54,569 nucleotides of DNA from assembly GCA_015231615.1 (NCBI GenBank), contig JADGBE010000021.1, positions 1 through 54,569 of the forward strand. The letters run 5' to 3'. The stretch's first letter is position 1. The number at the start of each line of letters is the position of its first letter. This DNA comes from Desulfamplus sp. GTDB lineage: Bacteria; Desulfobacterota; Desulfobacteria; Desulfobacterales; Desulfobacteraceae. The translations under genes and the position numbers were made by a program. The notes below the pieces were generated by a model, which was not told the origin of the DNA, did not search any database, and saw only the letters and a program-made list of their open reading frames with translations. Shown here one piece after another: positions 45,944 through 54,569 of the stretch.

Positions 45944-46153
45944 CTAAACATTGAGGGTTTTAACATGAACGGGATCAGTTGGATTAATATAATCAATGGG
46001 TATTCCCCAAAATGGATATTCTTGATTATTTTGTTTATTTTTTGATTCAGGAATTATTACAATTTCTACTTTATCGCCAACATTAAAAGGTAAATTTTTC
46101 AATGTCAGGACTCCTATTTTTTCAATAATATGCTCATAGGTATATGTTTGCAT
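45944..46153 (-). CDS. Small antitoxin-like protein
   Basis: This 69-aa protein reads QTYTYEHIIEKIGVLTLKNL then PFNVGDKVEIVIIP. That arrangement is typical of short orphan antitoxin-like proteins in bacterial toxin-antitoxin loci. GGAG is close to the ATG (GGAGCTGATATG). No toxin gene is next to it, so it may be a leftover. The function is not established. Confidence 0.65.
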   Translation of the reverse strand: MQTYTYEHIIEKIGVLTLKNLPFNVGDKVEIVIIPESKNKQNNQEYPFWGIPIDYINPTDPVHVKTLNV

Positions 46154-46235
46154 ATCAGCTCCTTTGCTTTATCTTCATAGATACTTTGCTTAATACACAT
46201 TTCAAGAGATTGTCAAGGTTTAAAATAATGAAAAT

Positions 46236-46271
46236 AAGATTTGACAACTTTAGTAAAGTTGTCAAATCTTA
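46236..46271. terminator. Stem-loop with TTTGACAA arms, after glpK
   Basis: AAGATTTGACAACTTT pairs with AAAGTTGTCAAATCTT. On the minus strand it is followed by TTATTTTC, compatible with a terminator for glpK. Its arm core equals that of the stem-loop at 12729-12765. Confidence 0.6.
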
Positions 46272-46311
46272 AATAATTAGTATCATTAGTTTGCTTTTTA
46301 ATATTTGAAAA

Positions 46312-47823
46312 TTAATCGATCCAATTTAGGGTCTTTTCAACAGCTTTTTTCCAACCAGCATAACCTTTTGCTCTCTTCTTTTCATTCATATCTGGTCTCC
46401 ATGTTGTATGGATTGACCAGTTGGCTTTAAGAGCATCAGAGCTTGCCCAAAAACCAACAGCAAGTCCAGCAGCATAAGCTGCACCAAGTGCAGTTGTTTC
46501 AGCAACTTTTGGACGGATAACAGGCACATTCAAAATATCAGATTGAAACTGCATCAATAATTTATTTTCAACCATTCCACCATCTACCTTTAGGCTTGTA
46601 AGCACAACACCAGAATCTAAATTCATAGCATCAACAATATCTTTTGTCTGATATGCAGTTGCTTCAAGAACTGCCCTTGCAATGTGGTATCTGTTGGCAT
46701 ATCGGGTTAAACCGACAATAACGCCTCTTGCATCAGACCGCCAATAAGGTGCAAATAGTCCTGAAAAGGCTGGAACGCAATAAACATCACCATTATCTTT
46801 TACTGCTGATGCAAGGGTTTCAATTTCAGGTGCTTCACGAATCATCTGAAGATTATCTCTTACCCACTGAACTAACGCCCCAGCCATAGCAACTGAACCT
46901 TCAAGTGCATAAACTGGTTTTTGTTCCCCAATCTGATAGCCAAGGGTGGTTAAAAGCCCATGATTTGACTGAACAGGTCTATTGCCTGTGTTAAGTAACA
47001 TAAAACAGCCTGTTCCATAGGTATTCTTTGCTTCACCTTGCTGGAAACATGTCTGACCAAATAGAGCTGCTTGTTGATCTCCTAAATTTCCGCATACAGG
47101 AACTCTTGCACCAACAGGACCGTCTATTTTAGAGCTTCCCCATGTTTTGCTGTCAGATGATGGTGTAATTTTAGGAAGCCCTGAGGCTGGAATATCAAGT
47201 ATTTTGAGAATTTCGCTATCCCACTGTAATGTTGAAATATCCATAAGCATGGTTCTGCTTGCATTGGTTACGTCAGTAACATGAGAACCACCATGAACGC
47301 CACCAGTAAGATTCCAGATTATCCATGTATCCATAGTGCCAAACATGGCGTCTCCTTTCAAAACTGCCTCTTTTGCTGCTGGGACATTATCCAATATCCA
47401 TTTTATCTTAGGACCAGAAAAATAGGTGGCTATTGGAAGCCCAGTCTTTGCCCTAAATCTATCTTGTCCACCATCTTTTATAAGCTCCTGACATATTGAG
47501 TCAGTTCTTGTGCATTGCCAAACAATGGCATTGTGAAAAGGTCTGCCTGTATTTTTATCCCAAACAAGAACAGTCTCTCTTTGGTTTGTAACGCCAATTG
47601 CAGCAAGCTCATCTCCTGAAATTCCTGATTTTGCCAAAGCTCCTTGAATAACTGCTGCTGTGTTGCCCCAAACCTCCATTGGATCATGCTCCACCCAACC
47701 CGGCTTTTCAAATATCTGACGATGTTCTTTCTGATCAACTCCAACAATATTTCCATCATGGTTAAAGATTATAAACCTTGTGCTTGTGGTGCCTTGATCC
47801 ACTGCTCCTACATATTTTTTCAT
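46312..47823 (-). CDS. glpK: Glycerol kinase
   Basis: This 503-aa FGGY-family kinase has the N-terminal ATP loop [15 protein letters not shown], the substrate region [11 protein letters not shown], a [11 protein letters not shown] motif and the C-terminal [19 protein letters not shown] and [15 protein letters not shown] motifs. It phosphorylates glycerol to glycerol-3-phosphate, trapping the product of the adjacent transporter. AAGGAAAATT precedes the start. A stem-loop separates it from the antitoxin-like gene. Confidence 0.97.
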   Translation of the reverse strand: MKKYVGAVDQGTTSTRFIIFNHDGNIVGVDQKEHRQIFEKPGWVEHDPMEVWGNTAAVIQGALAKSGISGDELAAIGVTNQRETVLVWDKNTGRPFHNAIVWQCTRTDSICQELIKDGGQDRFRAKTGLPIATYFSGPKIKWILDNVPAAKEAVLKGDAMFGTMDTWIIWNLTGGVHGGSHVTDVTNASRTMLMDISTLQWDSEILKILDIPASGLPKITPSSDSKTWGSSKIDGPVGARVPVCGNLGDQQAALFGQTCFQQGEAKNTYGTGCFMLLNTGNRPVQSNHGLLTTLGYQIGEQKPVYALEGSVAMAGALVQWVRDNLQMIREAPEIETLASAVKDNGDVYCVPAFSGLFAPYWRSDARGVIVGLTRYANRYHIARAVLEATAYQTKDIVDAMNLDSGVVLTSLKVDGGMVENKLLMQFQSDILNVPVIRPKVAETTALGAAYAAGLAVGFWASSDALKANWSIHTTWRPDMNEKKRAKGYAGWKKAVEKTLNWID

Positions 47824-47901
47824 AGTAAATTTTCCTTATTGATTATTCTTTAAATAAGATTTTAAAGATGCAAACAAAGAATAAAAACATACTTTAATTG
47901 A

Positions 47902-48048
47902 ACCATACAGGGACGTTCATGAGGTCATCAATTTCCCCACTACCAGCTCCTGTATGGTGACCACTTTTTGCCCTGCAAAAGTAAATTCAGTGCAGGGGCT
48001 GGATTTTCTCCGCGGGTCAGCAAAATCAGCATCCGCCAATCTGGTGAG
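47902..48048 (-). ncRNA. Structured region 3' of the DGR template repeat
   Basis: On the minus strand this segment directly follows TR. ACCATACAGG (47949-47958) pairs with CCTGTATGGT (47902-47911) around a loop of about 37 nt. In the Bordetella phage system, RNA 3' of TR is needed to prime cDNA synthesis, so this is a candidate for the same role. An ORF crossing it (47917-48168) overlaps TR and is not believed to be a gene. Confidence 0.55.
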
Positions 48049-48178
48049 CTGGGGAGAGGACAAGCCGGAACCCGTTGTTGTCGTTGCGGTTGTCGGGCGT
48101 GTTGTTGTTCCGATTCGCAGACCGGCAGTTTTCCGCCGAGTTGTTCCAGCTTCCGCCCCGTTTAACACGGTTAGAGCC
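48049..48178 (-). repeat. DGR template repeat (TR), 130 bp
   Basis: TR starts 2 bp after the reverse-transcriptase stop codon. Aligned by eye with VR (49916-50043), it differs at 21 positions, all of which are A in TR, plus a 2-nt A-run length change. Read in the target frame it is full of AAC and AAT codons, the typical adenine-placed mutable codons ([20 protein letters not shown]). Its final 25 bp match VR exactly (IMH region). Confidence 0.97.
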
Positions 48179-48180
48179 TC

Positions 48181-49185
48181 TCAGGAGAAAACCCCGAAAC
48201 GTTTTATTATCATCCGCCTGAAAGGAATGTTGTCTCCAGCGTTTGTAAAATCAATAAGCGGTTCCATATGCCGGATAAGTTCTCTTTCAGACCATTTACC
48301 TTCATAATAATTTTTCTCGTAATCTCTTAACTTTCTTGAAAAACGTTTCATACTCTGAGGTAAAAGACGGGTATGATTTGGAAATACCCTAAAACCTAAA
48401 AACGGTATGCCCAAACTGATTTTGTTTAACTGAATATTCTTTTTCAGTGTCAGCTCAAGATGGTCTTTCAAAAAGCATTCAATTTCTCTTAACTCTGTTT
48501 TCAGAACTGACTTATCTTCAGAAAACAGTATGAAATCATCCATATATCGGACATATCCTTTTATTTTCCGATTCTCTTTCAACCAATGGTCAAAAGAGCC
48601 AAGATATAAATTTGCAAGATGCTGCGAAATAAGATTACCGATAGGGACACCTTTGCCGGACTGAGTGTGGTATGTATTCAGGATTTTATGGAACAGCATC
48701 AGTAAATCCCTGTCTTTGAAACGTCTTGAAAGAAGATTTAATGCAATTTTATGATCAATGGAATCAAAGTATTTACGAATATCAAGTTTAAGATACCATG
48801 AATACTTGCGGGCAAATTCTTGTGTTCTCGCCAGAGCTTGACGGTTTCCCTTTCCCTTCCGGCAGGCATAGGAATCGTATATGGCGTAGGAATCAAAAAA
48901 TGGCTCGCAAATGTTCATAATAGCATGGTGAAGAACTCTTTCTGGAAAAGGTGCTGCACATATTGTTCTAACTTTAGGGTCGCGAACAGTAAAAAAATGG
49001 TAATGCCCGATATCTGGTTCTTTATTTAAGAGCTGCTTTCTAAGGTTTTGTATATTTGTATCAAAATTATTCTTAAATTTAATTACCTCGCTGTTTGTTT
49101 GCTTGCCTTTCACAGCTTTTATAAATGCTGACTTAAGATTTTCATGAGTTGAAAGCAAATTATATAGGTTTTGAGCCCGTTTCAT
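48181..49185 (-). CDS. DGR-type reverse transcriptase
   Basis: This 334-aa protein has RT motifs in order: [30 protein letters not shown], the DGR-type motif [17 protein letters not shown] (IGxxxSQ) and the catalytic [22 protein letters not shown] comes last. It has no maturase or endonuclease domain, which excludes an ordinary group II intron protein. It should copy the TR RNA into adenine-mutagenised cDNA. The start overlaps the HRDC gene end by 26 bp, implying coupled translation, and TR begins right after its stop. Confidence 0.97.
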   Translation of the reverse strand: MKRAQNLYNLLSTHENLKSAFIKAVKGKQTNSEVIKFKNNFDTNIQNLRKQLLNKEPDIGHYHFFTVRDPKVRTICAAPFPERVLHHAIMNICEPFFDSYAIYDSYACRKGKGNRQALARTQEFARKYSWYLKLDIRKYFDSIDHKIALNLLSRRFKDRDLLMLFHKILNTYHTQSGKGVPIGNLISQHLANLYLGSFDHWLKENRKIKGYVRYMDDFILFSEDKSVLKTELREIECFLKDHLELTLKKNIQLNKISLGIPFLGFRVFPNHTRLLPQSMKRFSRKLRDYEKNYYEGKWSERELIRHMEPLIDFTNAGDNIPFRRMIIKRFGVFS

Positions 49186-49660
49186 CTTTTTTATCCGATT
49201 TGCTGAACGCTTCTTTTAAAATGGCAAGAACTGCATCGCCATATTTTTCAATCCTGCCGTCTCCAACACCTTCAATCTCTTTTAATCTTGCTTTTGTGGT
49301 GATTTTTTTCTGAACCATTGCTGCCATCTGGTCATTCATAAATACATTGTAGAGCTGCACAGCTTCACGGGCAGCAGTTTCTTTACGCCAATCTCTAAGT
49401 TTGGCAAAAATGGCAAACTCTTCAGGGGACAACACCTCTTTGTAGTCTATTTTTTTGCTCTCCAATTCACTTTTCCGCACATCTTTTTTGCTGCCAGTCA
49501 TATATTCTACAGCAATTGCCCAATAAAACCTGTTATCCTGACATATCAATTCACGATGAATAGTTATAGTTTGAACACTTCTTAAAAAAGCGTTCAATTC
49601 ACTCTCTTCATCTGCCTCATATTTTACAGGAATAGAAAAAAATTTGAATTGTAATGACAT
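49160..49660 (-). CDS. HRDC-domain DGR accessory protein
   Basis: This 166-aa protein has an N-terminal part of unknown fold (LQFKFFSIPVKYEADEESELNAFLRSVQ). The C-terminal HRDC domain is at about 78-150 (LSPEEFAIFAKLRDWRKETAAREAVQLYNVFMNDQMAAMV...LKEIEGVGDGRIEKYGDAVLAIL). HRDC domains bind nucleic acid in RecQ and RNase D. HRDC proteins are a known alternative to Avd in some DGRs. It overlaps the reverse transcriptase gene and precedes it in the transcript. Confidence 0.9.
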   Translation of the reverse strand: MSLQFKFFSIPVKYEADEESELNAFLRSVQTITIHRELICQDNRFYWAIAVEYMTGSKKDVRKSELESKKIDYKEVLSPEEFAIFAKLRDWRKETAAREAVQLYNVFMNDQMAAMVQKKITTKARLKEIEGVGDGRIEKYGDAVLAILKEAFSKSDKKDETGSKPI

Positions 49661-49747
49661 TTTTATACACTCAATATTAAGCTGCTTAGTTAAATTGATT
49701 CTAAAACCTTAACAAAAATATAACTTATTAAGATTTTAGAATCTCAA

Positions 49748-49874
49748 CAAGGGGGCAGGCCCCCTTGACCCCCCCATTTTTTTCTCTGACACATTCAAAG
49801 ATGGAAAGCATCCGACCTTCACTCCACTCCGCTCGTCCCTCGCTTCGTTCCGTTTCGGTGCGGACGCTTTCCAC
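49748..49874. repeat. Two inverted repeats between VR and the HRDC gene
   Basis: CAAGGGGGCAGGCCCCCTTG (49748-49767) is a strong hairpin. TGGAAAGCATCCGACC (49802-49817) pairs imperfectly with GGTGCGGACGCTTTCCA (49858-49874) around a GC-rich loop. They follow VR by about 40 bp. Some DGRs use a hairpin or cruciform near the VR end as target signal, so a role in retrohoming is possible; transcript stabilisation is the alternative. Confidence 0.65.
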
Positions 49875-49878
49875 CTTA

Positions 49879-50727
<849 letters not shown>

Positions 50728-50790
50728 ATATTATCCTTGTCCCAATAAAAAATTTTGTTTGCCGTTATTTTATTTTGTCTTAAAAAATTA

Positions 50791-51117
50791 TCAATCTGTA
50801 ATATAGACATTAATGCGTCCCGGTGCTTTTCCTTTTGTCTGATGTTTGCTCCAGTTGCCGTCAACATACACCTTTACCTCTCCTTTGCTTGAGTGTTTCA
50901 CATAGGCTGTGCCTGAAGAGTCTGTATAATAGCTGTCAGTTAAACCTCCCATCAAGCCTGTAAACTCCAGAGAAACCTTAATCCCTTTACGCGGCTCTCC
51001 ATTCTTATACACTGTAACCTCTGTTGTGTAATCACCGTCTGCATAAGAACTTAAAGCAGCGCTAAAAACAGCAGCCATAACAATACAACAAACTACAACA
51101 ACTTTTTTCATAAACAT
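50791..51117 (-). CDS. Small secreted beta-sandwich-like protein
   Basis: This 108-aa protein has a signal peptide (KKVVVVCCIVMAAVFSAALSSYA). The Ig-like or carboxypeptidase-regulatory-like fold is suggested by TTEVTVYKNGEPRKGIKVSLEF, YYTDSSGTAYVKH and GEVKVYVDGNW. It ends 63 bp before the DGR target gene on the same strand and may be co-transcribed with it. It could be a surface partner of the diversified protein, but no direct evidence supports this. Confidence 0.75.
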   Translation of the reverse strand: MFMKKVVVVCCIVMAAVFSAALSSYADGDYTTEVTVYKNGEPRKGIKVSLEFTGLMGGLTDSYYTDSSGTAYVKHSSKGEVKVYVDGNWSKHQTKGKAPGRINVYITD

Positions 51118-51451
51118 TTCTCCTTTTGATAAAAATTTAAGTTACACCAGTATTGATTACTGGCAGTTTGATAAATTCAATAAAGTTTTTTGAGAAAACA
51201 GGCAACAATTTTTTCAGTAATTCCTAATTTGAGTTGAATGTTGATTACAAAAACCAATTGTTTTCAAAAACAGGAATTTTTATCATACGGAAATTGGGCT
51301 TTAAGGTATGTGGGGGGCTATAAAAGCAGATGGAATATAGATTGCAATGGCTAAAAAAAACAGTAGAGACGCACGGCTGTGCGTCTCTACTATTTAGGCT
51401 GACCTCAATTTATAACCTTGAACAGTATAGATGCAATTTTCTAACCGGAAA
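51118..51451. repeat. 334-bp intergenic region with palindrome and partial repeat E
   Basis: No coding signal is visible. GTAGAGACGCAC pairs with GTGCGTCTCTAC at 51364-51391, a REP-like palindrome. The 3' half of the 68-bp repeat family (CCTCAATTTATAACC...CAGTATA) ends at 51429. The rest is AT-rich and could hold the promoter of the secreted protein gene. Confidence 0.6.
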
Positions 51452-51625
51452 TTACTGAAAAGATATAGCAACAAAATCTACAGAAAGGCAGGCTTCAACT
51501 GCTTCATATAGATTAGTTAAAAGCTCTTCCATAGAGTTGCCTTGAGTTGCACAACCCTGAATTGCAGGCACTTCTGCCCAAAATCCACCTTCTTCTGCAG
51601 GATGAATTATAACTTTCAATTTCAT
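51452..51625 (-). CDS. HicB-like small protein
   Basis: This 57-aa protein begins KLKVIIHPAEEGGFWAEVPA then IQGCATQGNSMEELLTNLYEAVEACL, matching the short RNase H-like HicB fold. HicB proteins are antitoxins of HicA, but no HicA gene is adjacent, so this may be a solitary member. The start follows a TTTTCC-rich leader with a weak AGGAAAATT site. It is downstream of the SprA-like gene by 17 bp. Confidence 0.82.
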   Translation of the reverse strand: MKLKVIIHPAEEGGFWAEVPAIQGCATQGNSMEELLTNLYEAVEACLSVDFVAISFQ

Positions 51626-51642
51626 AAAATTTTCCTAATTAT

Positions 51643-52350
51643 CTAAACAGCAATCTTAAATTGACTTGTCTGAGGTTCAGTTGTCATTGAGTTTACCTTT
51701 GAGTAGCTGTCAGCAGCTTGACGAGCAGATAATGACCCAAAAGCCTTATTTTCATTTGCTTCAATACGCTCTTTAGATTGTAGAACTATCATCTCTGACA
51801 TTGCTTTTGATGCAAGGGCACCAGCATTTGCTGCAACTTTTATATCTTGGTTTGAAGGAGACGCTGGTGCTAAAGCCGCCCGTTGAACTTGACGCATTTT
51901 TGCAACAGTTGCTTCAGGGTCTCCAGCAATTGGAGATGTGTCAATCGACACTTCTCCAGCAACAGCATAACTTACGCCATCAGGTCCTTTTTGGTATTCT
52001 AACCTTGCACCTGATGTAACGTATTGACCGCCTGCTGCAATGTGTGCCATCTCATGCGTTCTTACCTCTGTATCGGATTTTTTTAGCTCTTTTAGTAATG
52101 CTAAGTCTGAATCAGAAAAATTAGCTTCTTTATATTGAGTAGAAGATTGATTTTTATTTTTATCTTTTGATTGAGATGATTCAGACCCTTGATTGGCTTC
52201 TTTTAACTCTTTAGGAGGTTGGGATTTAGAAATTTGTGACTCTTCAACACTCTGAGTTTTTGAGGCTTTGTTGTATAGAGGTGAGGTTACAGAGTTATCT
52301 CTAATACGCCAGTAATCGCTATTTTGATATGGATTTATTGAAATAGCCAT
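51643..52350 (-). CDS. SprA-related putative metalloprotease-like protein
   Basis: This 235-aa protein has a low-complexity charged N-terminus (about 30-75). The conserved domain contains VRTHEMAHIAAGGQY, including HExxH, followed by VTSGARLEYQKGPDGVSYAVAGEVSIDTSPI and DPEATVAKMRQVQRAALAPA. This matches the SprA-related family, named from a Desulfovibrio-type protein; enzyme activity is presumed from HExxH only. Function unknown. Confidence 0.85.
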   Translation of the reverse strand: MAISINPYQNSDYWRIRDNSVTSPLYNKASKTQSVEESQISKSQPPKELKEANQGSESSQSKDKNKNQSSTQYKEANFSDSDLALLKELKKSDTEVRTHEMAHIAAGGQYVTSGARLEYQKGPDGVSYAVAGEVSIDTSPIAGDPEATVAKMRQVQRAALAPASPSNQDIKVAANAGALASKAMSEMIVLQSKERIEANENKAFGSLSARQAADSYSKVNSMTTEPQTSQFKIAV

Positions 52351-52560
52351 CTGTAACCTGCTCCATTTTTCTTACTCATTCTTACCTATTTGGTAAAAAC
52401 AATGAAAATTTCCTGCTTCATCCTGATTAGTTTCACGCTGCAACCAATTTTGCAGTGCCAGAGCTTATCAGTCCACAGGCTGATACCGTAGAACCTACGG
52501 CTATATTCTTTAAATTAATTGCTGCGTTAAAATCACGGTCTAACCTAAAACCACAATTAT
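52300..52560 (-). ncRNA. Possible TnpB omega-RNA at the 3' end of tnpB
   Basis: TnpB guide RNAs are encoded at the 3' end of tnpB and just beyond. The C-terminal codons include GTAGAACC/GGTTCTAC-type short inverted repeats, compatible with RNA structure. Exact limits and guide are not visible here. Confidence 0.4.
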
Positions 52561-53569
52561 TACAGCAATATACCCTATCTGATAGGGTCAAATAGCTCTT
52601 TACGTTTCCACATCTACTACACATCTTTGATGATGGAAAAAATCTATCCGTAACCACAATTTTTACACCTGCTATCACAGATTTATATTCAAGCTGCCGT
52701 CTAAATTCACTAAATCCCATATCAAGAATTGAACCGGCTAATTTATGATTTTTCACCATTCCACTTACGTTAAGGTCTTCAATTCCAATTACATCAAACT
52801 CCTGAACAAGTTTAGTTGTCAATTTATGTAAAGCATCTTTGCGGATATTGGCTATCCTTGCATGTAATTTTGATAACTTAAATTTTGACTTTAACCAGTT
52901 TTTTGACTCTTTTACTTTTCTTGACAAGGCTTTGTTTAATCGTCTCAATTTATCCAAAAGATTCTTGTGTGGCTTTGTTCCTTCAATCTGCTCTCCATTA
53001 CTCAATACTGCTAAATGCTTTACACCTAAATCTACACCCACAACCACTTGGTTTTTGAAAGTCGGTGGTGTAATTTCCATTGATAAGTTAATTGACACAA
53101 ACCATTTATCAGCAATTCGTGATACTGTTCCTGATAAAATTTTACCTGACAGATTCAGACTCTCTTTTAAACGAATCCAGCCTATTTTGGGAATCCTGAT
53201 TTTTTTGCAATCAATCTCGAATTTGTCATTGGCAATGTAGAAGCTGTCATTTTGACCCTTTTTCTTAAATACTGGATACCCTGATTTACCTTTAAAAAAG
53301 TTATTGAAAGCTGTCTGTAAATCAACAAAAGGTTGACTGTTAGCATCTCTTGGGGATTCCATTATCCATGGAAATAAATCTTTTTTGATGGCATTAAATT
53401 CTTTTTTAAGTCCAAAACCTGTTGGTTTCAACCCAGCTTCATATTGTTTTTTCCATTCCGCAAGTCCCCAGTTATAAGTAAACCTGCTAACACCACAGGC
53501 TCTTGCTAAAAAGTTTGCTTGTTTGTTATTCGGGTTCAACTCTATTTTATGGGCTAAATTAATAATCAT
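52433..53569 (-). CDS. tnpB: TnpB, RNA-guided nuclease of an IS607-like element
   Basis: This 378-aa protein has an N-terminal helix-turn-helix, RuvC-I Asp in VVGVDLGVKHLAV, RuvC-II Glu in VIGIEDLNVSGM, and a zinc finger (CSRCGNVKSYLTLSDRVYCCNNCG). RuvC-III Asp is in RDFNAAINLKN. All catalytic positions appear present. TnpB cuts DNA guided by an omega-RNA derived from the element's end. Just upstream is a 21-aa remnant of an IS607-type TnpA, so the element has lost its recombinase. Confidence 0.95.
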   Translation of the reverse strand: MIINLAHKIELNPNNKQANFLARACGVSRFTYNWGLAEWKKQYEAGLKPTGFGLKKEFNAIKKDLFPWIMESPRDANSQPFVDLQTAFNNFFKGKSGYPVFKKKGQNDSFYIANDKFEIDCKKIRIPKIGWIRLKESLNLSGKILSGTVSRIADKWFVSINLSMEITPPTFKNQVVVGVDLGVKHLAVLSNGEQIEGTKPHKNLLDKLRRLNKALSRKVKESKNWLKSKFKLSKLHARIANIRKDALHKLTTKLVQEFDVIGIEDLNVSGMVKNHKLAGSILDMGFSEFRRQLEYKSVIAGVKIVVTDRFFPSSKMCSRCGNVKSYLTLSDRVYCCNNCGFRLDRDFNAAINLKNIAVGSTVSACGLISSGTAKLVAA

Positions 53570-53582
53570 TTTTTTTCTTCAA

Positions 53583-53648
53583 TTATCTTTTTGAAGTTGA
53601 TTTTCCAACTTTTTCTGCAAATTGTTTGATCCGATAAATATTATTCAT
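53583..53648 (-). pseudogene. tnpA: Remnant of IS607-type serine recombinase tnpA
   Basis: A 21-aa reading frame, MNNIYRIKQFAEKVGKSTSK and a final R, resembles the N-terminal MerR-like part of IS607 TnpA (IKQFAEKIGVS...). It then stops 13 bp before tnpB. The catalytic Ser domain is gone, indicating an internal deletion. Confidence 0.7.
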
Positions 53649-53721
53649 AATAAATAATTTTAGGTAAGTTTGAGTAAAAAATCAGGGGCTATAATTTGCT
53701 CCTTTGCCTATTCTCTATTAC

Positions 53722-53824
53722 TAAGGAGTCGTAAAGAAACAACTTATGCTGTCTTGATGAGATTTTGTTTATTTTAAGCCATTATTTTTTTTATTTAGCA
53801 CAAGTTATTTTCTTACGGCTCCTA
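53722..53824. mobile_element. 99-bp MITE with 27-bp inverted ends, flanked by TA
   Basis: AGGAGTCGTAAAGAAACAAC at 53724 and the reverse complement of the segment ending at 53823 share about 22 of 27 bases. TA lies on both sides (53722-53723; 53823-53824), as expected for IS630/mariner-type insertion. It interrupts hsdR and supplies the last codons of its broken frame. Confidence 0.78.
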
Positions 53825-54569
53825 AGTGCTTCCTGCTTTAGTTTAGCCTTCTTCTTCTCACTCTCGTTATCAAAATAGTATTTAAACTGATTCTCAAGTA
53901 AGCTCTTTTCAACATAAAGCTCAGGTATGCCATCTTCATATAAAATGGGGAGTGTTGCCCCATCAGCTACAGACTGTTTTATGTTATAGACATCTAAGTA
54001 ACTGCCTCCATAGAACTTACCGAGTGTTGATTTTTGTTCTGTATCTATAGGAGTTCCTGTAAATGCTATAAACTTGGCATTTTTAAGAGCTTGACGCATA
54101 AATCCAGCTAAGAAGCCATATTGAGACCTATGAGCCTCATCTATCATCACAAATAGATTATCTTTATCAGATATAACCTCAATCTCTTCATTGGTTACTT
54201 TTACGATATTACCATCAGCATCAGTCTCTTGGAATTTGTGCTATGTTGTCATTATGGTTTTACCGTAATTGTCTTTTAAAATCTTCTTTAGATGTCTTAC
54301 TGAATTAGCTCTTATAGGGTTGGGGAATCCACATTTTATAAATGTGCTGCTGATCTGGTCATCAAGGTCAACTCTATCTGTCATAACAATAATTGTGGGG
54401 TTCTTAAAGCCTGTCTCTTTCCGTCTCATTTTAGTTGCAAGATAAACCATAGTGATGGATTTACCGCTTCCTTGTGTATGCCATATAACACCGCCTTTAT
54501 TCTCTTTTTGCAGTCTATCTATTGTCTTGTTAGTGGCTCTTATCTGCTGGTAACGTGGTAGAATCTTGA
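53791..54569 (-). pseudogene. hsdR: Type I restriction HsdR fragment (broken)
   Basis: The frame enters the window at its right end and encodes the motor domain start: VIWHTQGSGKSITMVYLATKM (Walker A) and IIVMTDRVDLDDQI. After an in-frame TAG at 54241-54243 it continues with MIDEAHRSQYG (DEAH box), FIAFTGTPI and then stops at 53791 inside a MITE. HsdR proteins are about 1000 aa, so most of the protein is missing. The type I system is therefore probably inactive, unless hsdR is duplicated elsewhere. Confidence 0.9.

Noticed and set aside
47917..48168. 83-aa ORF on the minus strand crossing the DGR TR
   Set aside because: It overlaps TR and its 3' RNA, has no ribosome-binding site or family features, and its Thr-rich peptide follows from the adenine-rich TR read out of the target frame.
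48181..49185. Group II intron reverse transcriptase or retron
   Set aside because: No maturase domain, no intron RNA or msr/msd structure; the IGxxxSQ motif and the adenine-specific TR/VR pair identify a DGR.
49160..49660. RecQ helicase fragment
   Set aside because: There are no helicase motifs, the protein has its own start and length, and the overlap with a DGR reverse transcriptase fits the known HRDC accessory type.

Overview
The window is AT-rich with small GC-rich islands and encodes a complete dsrMKJOP operon (about 23.0-28.1 kb). It also carries hydrogenase maturation genes hypC and hypF, cobalamin genes and many multi-domain two-component proteins. This points to a sulfate- or sulfur-metabolising deltaproteobacterium (Desulfobacterota, perhaps Desulfobacterales). 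That assignment is inferred from gene content only; no rRNA is present.

Layout. 0-5.2 kb: the end of one hybrid histidine kinase, an HD-GYP response regulator and a large MASE3-type hybrid kinase. 5.2-6.8 kb: an IscB element (RNA-guided HNH/RuvC nuclease) bounded by two similar hairpins, with the tail of an IS200-type tnpA and a probable omega-RNA hidden inside an apparent N-terminal extension. 7.0-11.5 kb: a minus-strand cobalamin-assembly operon (cobS, cobD-like decarboxylase, cbiB). 11.6-13.4 kb: a radical SAM protein and ssb. 13.5-18.2 kb: a CheA-like kinase facing a CheY-like, CheC-like and DHp-only kinase group. 18.2-22.1 kb: tRNA-Gly, an acyl-CoA ligase and uvrC. 22.3-28.1 kb: an RsbRD-type protein and dsrMKJOP. 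28.3-31.5 kb: hypC and hypF. 31.5-34.2 kb: a PilJ-like truncated receptor and small secreted or membrane proteins. 34.4-47.8 kb: a minus-strand glycerol uptake operon (glpK, glpS, glpT, glpP, glpQ, glpU, glpV). It is interrupted between glpQ and glpU by a large restriction-methylase gene, and between glpU and glpV by two family-3 solute-binding proteins. 47.9-51.1 kb: a diversity-generating retroelement (DGR). 51.4-54.6 kb: a HicB-like protein, a SprA-like protein, a TnpB of an internally deleted IS607-type element, a small MITE and a broken hsdR.

The clearest unusual system is the DGR. A template repeat (TR, 48049-48178) directly follows the stop codon of a DGR-type reverse transcriptase. 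A variable repeat (VR, 49916-50043) lies at the 3' end of a secreted formylglycine-generating-enzyme-fold (C-type lectin) gene. Aligning the two by eye gives 21 substitutions, every one at a TR adenine, plus a 2-nt loss in an A-run. The loss frameshifts the target gene inside its own diversified region. The accessory protein is an HRDC-domain protein rather than Avd, and the RNA 3' of TR can form a long-range stem.

The window also holds several short repeat families: a 70-bp inverted-repeat family (4 copies), a 68-bp family near gene starts (3 full and 2 partial copies), palindrome arrays and paired TTTGACAA hairpins. In-frame 21-bp heptapeptide repeats sit in protein linkers, and a GC-rich palindromic repeat has been absorbed in frame into hypF.
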